Shown here in pieces: positions 34,249-36,064 of a stretch of 36,064 nt of DNA (position 1 is the stretch's first letter; each line of letters starts with the position of its first letter). The DNA is from Pseudonocardiales bacterium (GTDB taxonomy: Bacteria; Actinomycetota; Actinomycetes; Mycobacteriales; Pseudonocardiaceae), in NCBI GenBank assembly GCA_019243635.1, contig JAFAUB010000044.1:1-36064 (forward strand), read 5' to 3'. A model generated the notes under the pieces. The model did not search any database. It had not been told where the DNA came from and was given only the letters and a program-made list of their open reading frames with translations. The position numbers and the translations under genes are program-made.

Positions 34249-35403
34249 ACTTCGCTAGGCTTACGAGCCCTGTCGCTTTCGAAGAATTCGAGGGCCTCGG
34301 TGACGGTGGCACGGAATGTCCCCGGGTCCACGGCATCCCGGAGGGGTTCCATCCGTAGCGCGACGAGCCGGCTTATGTAAGCGCCGGTACGGTCACCAGC
34401 CTGTTCGGCGGCCTCGACACTGCGCCGGAGCCATTCGTCCGCGTTGTCGTGATCGCCGTAGAGATAGTGCAGGTAGGCGAAGTCGTAGAAGAGGCTGGAG
34501 AGCTGCTGGGCCAATGCAGAGCGATCCTGCATCTCGACGGCCGAGACCGCCTCTTCGAGTATGAGGCGAGCCTGCTGCATACTGTCCGGATCGCCGATGC
34601 GTCTGAGCCGGGTGGCCTCAGCGTGGGCGAATCCGACGATGGTACGGCTGCGCTCGGTCTCATCGCGGATACGACTGTCCAGGAAGTCAGCATCGCTCAA
34701 ACGACGCAGTACAGCTTCGTTCAGCCCCGCCGCGTCAAGACGGTAAGTGGCCGGAATGAAATAAGTTACCCAATCGGAGACATTATCGAGCCCGCGACCT
34801 GCGACGATGCTAACTTCAGTGGATTTGTTGTTCCATTCCGGCCACTAAGCTACGATGGCATGCAGCGTGTCAGGGAGGTCTGGTACGCCGTGCGCGGCCA
34901 GATGCGCCATCACATCAGCGAGCCCGGTGGCGATCCCGGGCAGCAGGTTCGACCTGTACGGCCGTCCGATGGAACGGCGAAGTGCGCAGCTCGTGGATCT
35001 CCACGCCAGTCACCTCACCGCCGGCCGCGACACGGCCGATGTCCTGGACCACCTCAGCCTCGAGGTCCAGGCGCATGACATCGGGGCGAAGTACCGCGAT
35101 CTGATGGCCAAGGCTTAGCAGGAGCGACCAGGCATCACCGCTGGCAAGCGGACGATTGCTGAGACGTCGAATGAAGTACCTGGGCGATAGGAGGTGTCGC
35201 CGGGTCAACCAAGCCAGAAAGGCGCTCTTTCCGGTCCACGGACCGCCGCACAGCAGGATGGACCGGAATGCCGGATCGCCGAGATGGCGCTCCACAAGGC
35301 GGGCGAGCCATGGGCGTTCGACGAACCGGCCGTCGAGGTAGCCGTCGATGACGTCCTCATAGAGGAGATCAGTGCGTGTGGGGCCCTCGCTGCTCGTGAT
35401 CAC
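34242..35403 (-). pseudogene. Remnant of a STAND-type NTPase gene with TPR-like C-terminus
   Basis: The 5' part (GTG 35403 to about 34950) encodes a P-loop NTPase start. It has an entry region GRFVERPWLARLVERHL, Walker A GGPWTGKS at 53-60, then FIRRLSNRPLASGDAWSLLLSLGHQ and EVVQDIGRVAAGGEVTGVEIHEL. The frame then ends (TGA 34915). From about 34950 a different frame encodes LLPGIATGLADVMAHLAAHG and, after the MITE, an alpha-helical repeat region (LDAAGLNEAVLRRL ... FAYLHYLYGDHDNADEWLRRSVEAAEQAG) of TPR type. The two pieces fit the ends of one large NTPase with most of the middle deleted. The 3' end is cut at the intein boundary near 34248. Such NTPases act in prokaryotic conflict systems. Confidence 0.65.
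34747..34845. mobile_element. MITE, 99 bp, perfect 12-bp terminal inverted repeats
   Basis: GTGGCCGGAATG at 34747-34758 is mirrored exactly by CATTCCGGCCAC at 34834-34845. TAA flanks both sides (34744-34746 and 34846-34848), a 3-bp target duplication. The inside has no gene and is richer in A/T than its surroundings. Removing the element and one TAA (102 bp) joins two parts of the NTPase remnant in one open frame, which proves insertion into that gene. The TNA-type duplication is typical of the IS1031 subgroup of IS5, which may provide the transposase. Confidence 0.9.
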
Positions 35404-35915
35404 ACGCCGCCAACCTCGCCTATGTCGACCCCACGAATCTCCCCGCCGGCTTTCGCCTCGTCGGCATGCACCTCACCTAGAAGGCTTGATGAACCTGTGA
35501 CCGCACGGGCGCGTACGGCTGCCGCAGCGCCGGCCACCACCCTCACGTCGAGGGTCCCTTTCACCACAGGGCCTGAGATGGACCGCTGCTCGCTGCGGAA
35601 GGTGATGCGCTGTCCGTAGATTGCCTCCAGCGCCTGGCGAAGAGCATCCGCCGTCTTCAGTAGATCCGTGTTTGCGGGATCGATCTCCTCGATCCCGTCG
35701 ACGTAGTCATGAAGCAACCCGCGAAGTTCCCGCAGCCGAGGTTTCAGCTCTTCCAGGACCTCAGGGTAGGGACGAAGCGGCTCCAGCTGCCCTTCCAACG
35801 GCGGCGTGTCAACCTGCGCAGTGGCCTCGTCAGCAGTCTCCTTCGACCGCTCACGCCCGCGTTTCAGCAGCTCGGCGGTCTGGCCGCAGAGGAACTTAAT
35901 GGGCTCTATTGCCAT
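35400..35915 (-). CDS. Small partner protein of the STAND NTPase
   Basis: A protein of 171 residues that I cannot assign to a named family. The first half is charged and helical (AELLKRGRERSKETADEATAQ, then PEVLEELKPRLRELRGLLHDYVDGIEEIDP), with coiled-coil character. The last 50 residues read RSISGPVVKGTLDVRVVAG ... VRARAVTGSSSLLGEVHADEAKAGGEIRGVDIGEVGG. This is a Gly/Val-rich repeat-like motif that also appears, as EVTGVEIHEL, in the NTPase that follows, so the two probably belong to one system. ATG 35915 has no clear ribosome-binding site. The stop overlaps the NTPase start as GTGA. The insertion sequence 75 bases upstream may have removed its promoter. Confidence 0.65.
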   Translation of the reverse strand: MAIEPIKFLCGQTAELLKRGRERSKETADEATAQVDTPPLEGQLEPLRPYPEVLEELKPRLRELRGLLHDYVDGIEEIDPANTDLLKTADALRQALEAIYGQRITFRSEQRSISGPVVKGTLDVRVVAGAAAAVRARAVTGSSSLLGEVHADEAKAGGEIRGVDIGEVGGV

Positions 35916-35987
35916 GGATGTGGGTGGCGGGGGTGTGGTATGGGCGGGTGCCCGGTGGGGTGGGGCGCACGGGCGTGATCTAGGTTC

Positions 35988-36064
35988 GGCGGCTCCTACA
36001 CACACCCAGCCTGGAGCCGCCCGTGCGCGCCACTACCCTACTGACTCGCCTGCTGAACCTGCCA
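35988..36064 (+). mobile_element. Left end of an ISL3-like insertion sequence
   Basis: Just before the transposase start, GGCGGCTCC at 35988-35996 pairs with GGAGCCGCC at 36013-36021 (16-base loop). The sequence GGCTCCTACACACA after it looks like an IS end. The hairpin may sequester the start region of the transposase mRNA. The element continues beyond the window, so its other end and target duplication cannot be checked. Confidence 0.5.
36023..36064 (+). CDS. Partial transposase, ISL3 family-like N-terminus
   Basis: GTG 36023 opens a frame reading VRATTLLTRLLNLP to the window edge. Actinobacterial ISL3 transposases typically begin with (M/V)RATTLLxRLLxL, so this short piece is characteristic, although only 14 codons are visible. 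It is preceded by the hairpin at 35988-36021. No catalytic residue is in view. Confidence 0.55.
   Translation, partial: MRATTLLTRLLNLP

Noticed and set aside
1..36064. CRISPR arrays, rRNA or tRNA genes
   Set aside because: No regularly spaced identical repeats, and no cloverleaf-compatible T-loop with a paired acceptor stem, were seen by reading. A tRNAscan and CRISPR finder run would settle it.

Overview
This is a high-GC actinobacterial chromosome segment, most likely from the order Pseudonocardiales. I infer that from GTG and TTG starts, 4-base start/stop overlaps, and a gene order close to the Mycobacterium tuberculosis Rv2613c-Rv2578c block. That block here runs HIT, pgsA, PIM acyltransferase, pimA ... 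pdxS, pdxT, yebC, ruvCAB ... yajC, secD, secF ... apt, relA, ppi, MBL hydrolase, radical SAM. No species can be assigned from sequence reading alone.

Left part (1-5317): an integrated mobile element of the actinomycete integrative-element type. A leftward operon encodes an excisionase-like protein, two small proteins and a primase/helicase-type ATPase, each junction being a GTGA overlap. A divergent rightward pair encodes a helix-turn-helix protein and a tyrosine integrase broken by a one-base deletion. A further leftward gene runs off the left edge. From 5318 to 7566 is a gene-poor stretch with a DUF1918 gene, an unrecognised one-helix membrane protein and several short repeats.

Core part (7567-33584): conserved housekeeping genes. 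They cover phosphatidylinositol mannoside synthesis (pgsA, acyltransferase, pimA), PLP synthesis (pdxS, pdxT), recombination repair (ruvCAB with an upstream LexA-type SOS box), Sec export (yajC, secD, secF), purine salvage (apt) and the stringent response (relA). Accessory genes sit between them: a LemA-like protein, an EF-G paralogue, a PHP phosphoesterase, a divergent pair sharing a DUF2690-type domain (a secreted protein and a membrane-anchored XRE regulator), a VIT-type membrane protein, a degenerate kinase with repeat-rich tail, a cyclophilin, an MBL hydrolase and a YibE/F membrane protein.

Right part (33661-36064): a layered wreck. A radical SAM gene of the Rv2578c family carries an intein exactly at its third Fe-S cysteine. 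It has also lost the second Fe-S cysteine and stops where the intein endonuclease should begin. It abuts the remnant of a large STAND-type NTPase gene running leftward. That remnant has an internal deletion and a 99-bp MITE with perfect 12-bp inverted repeats and a TAA target duplication. A small partner gene overlaps its start, and an ISL3-like insertion sequence begins at the window edge.

The best candidates for something undescribed are the DUF2690 pair (16358-17359), the pseudokinase (25807-27522) and the STAND/partner module (34242-35915). No tRNA, rRNA or CRISPR array was seen.
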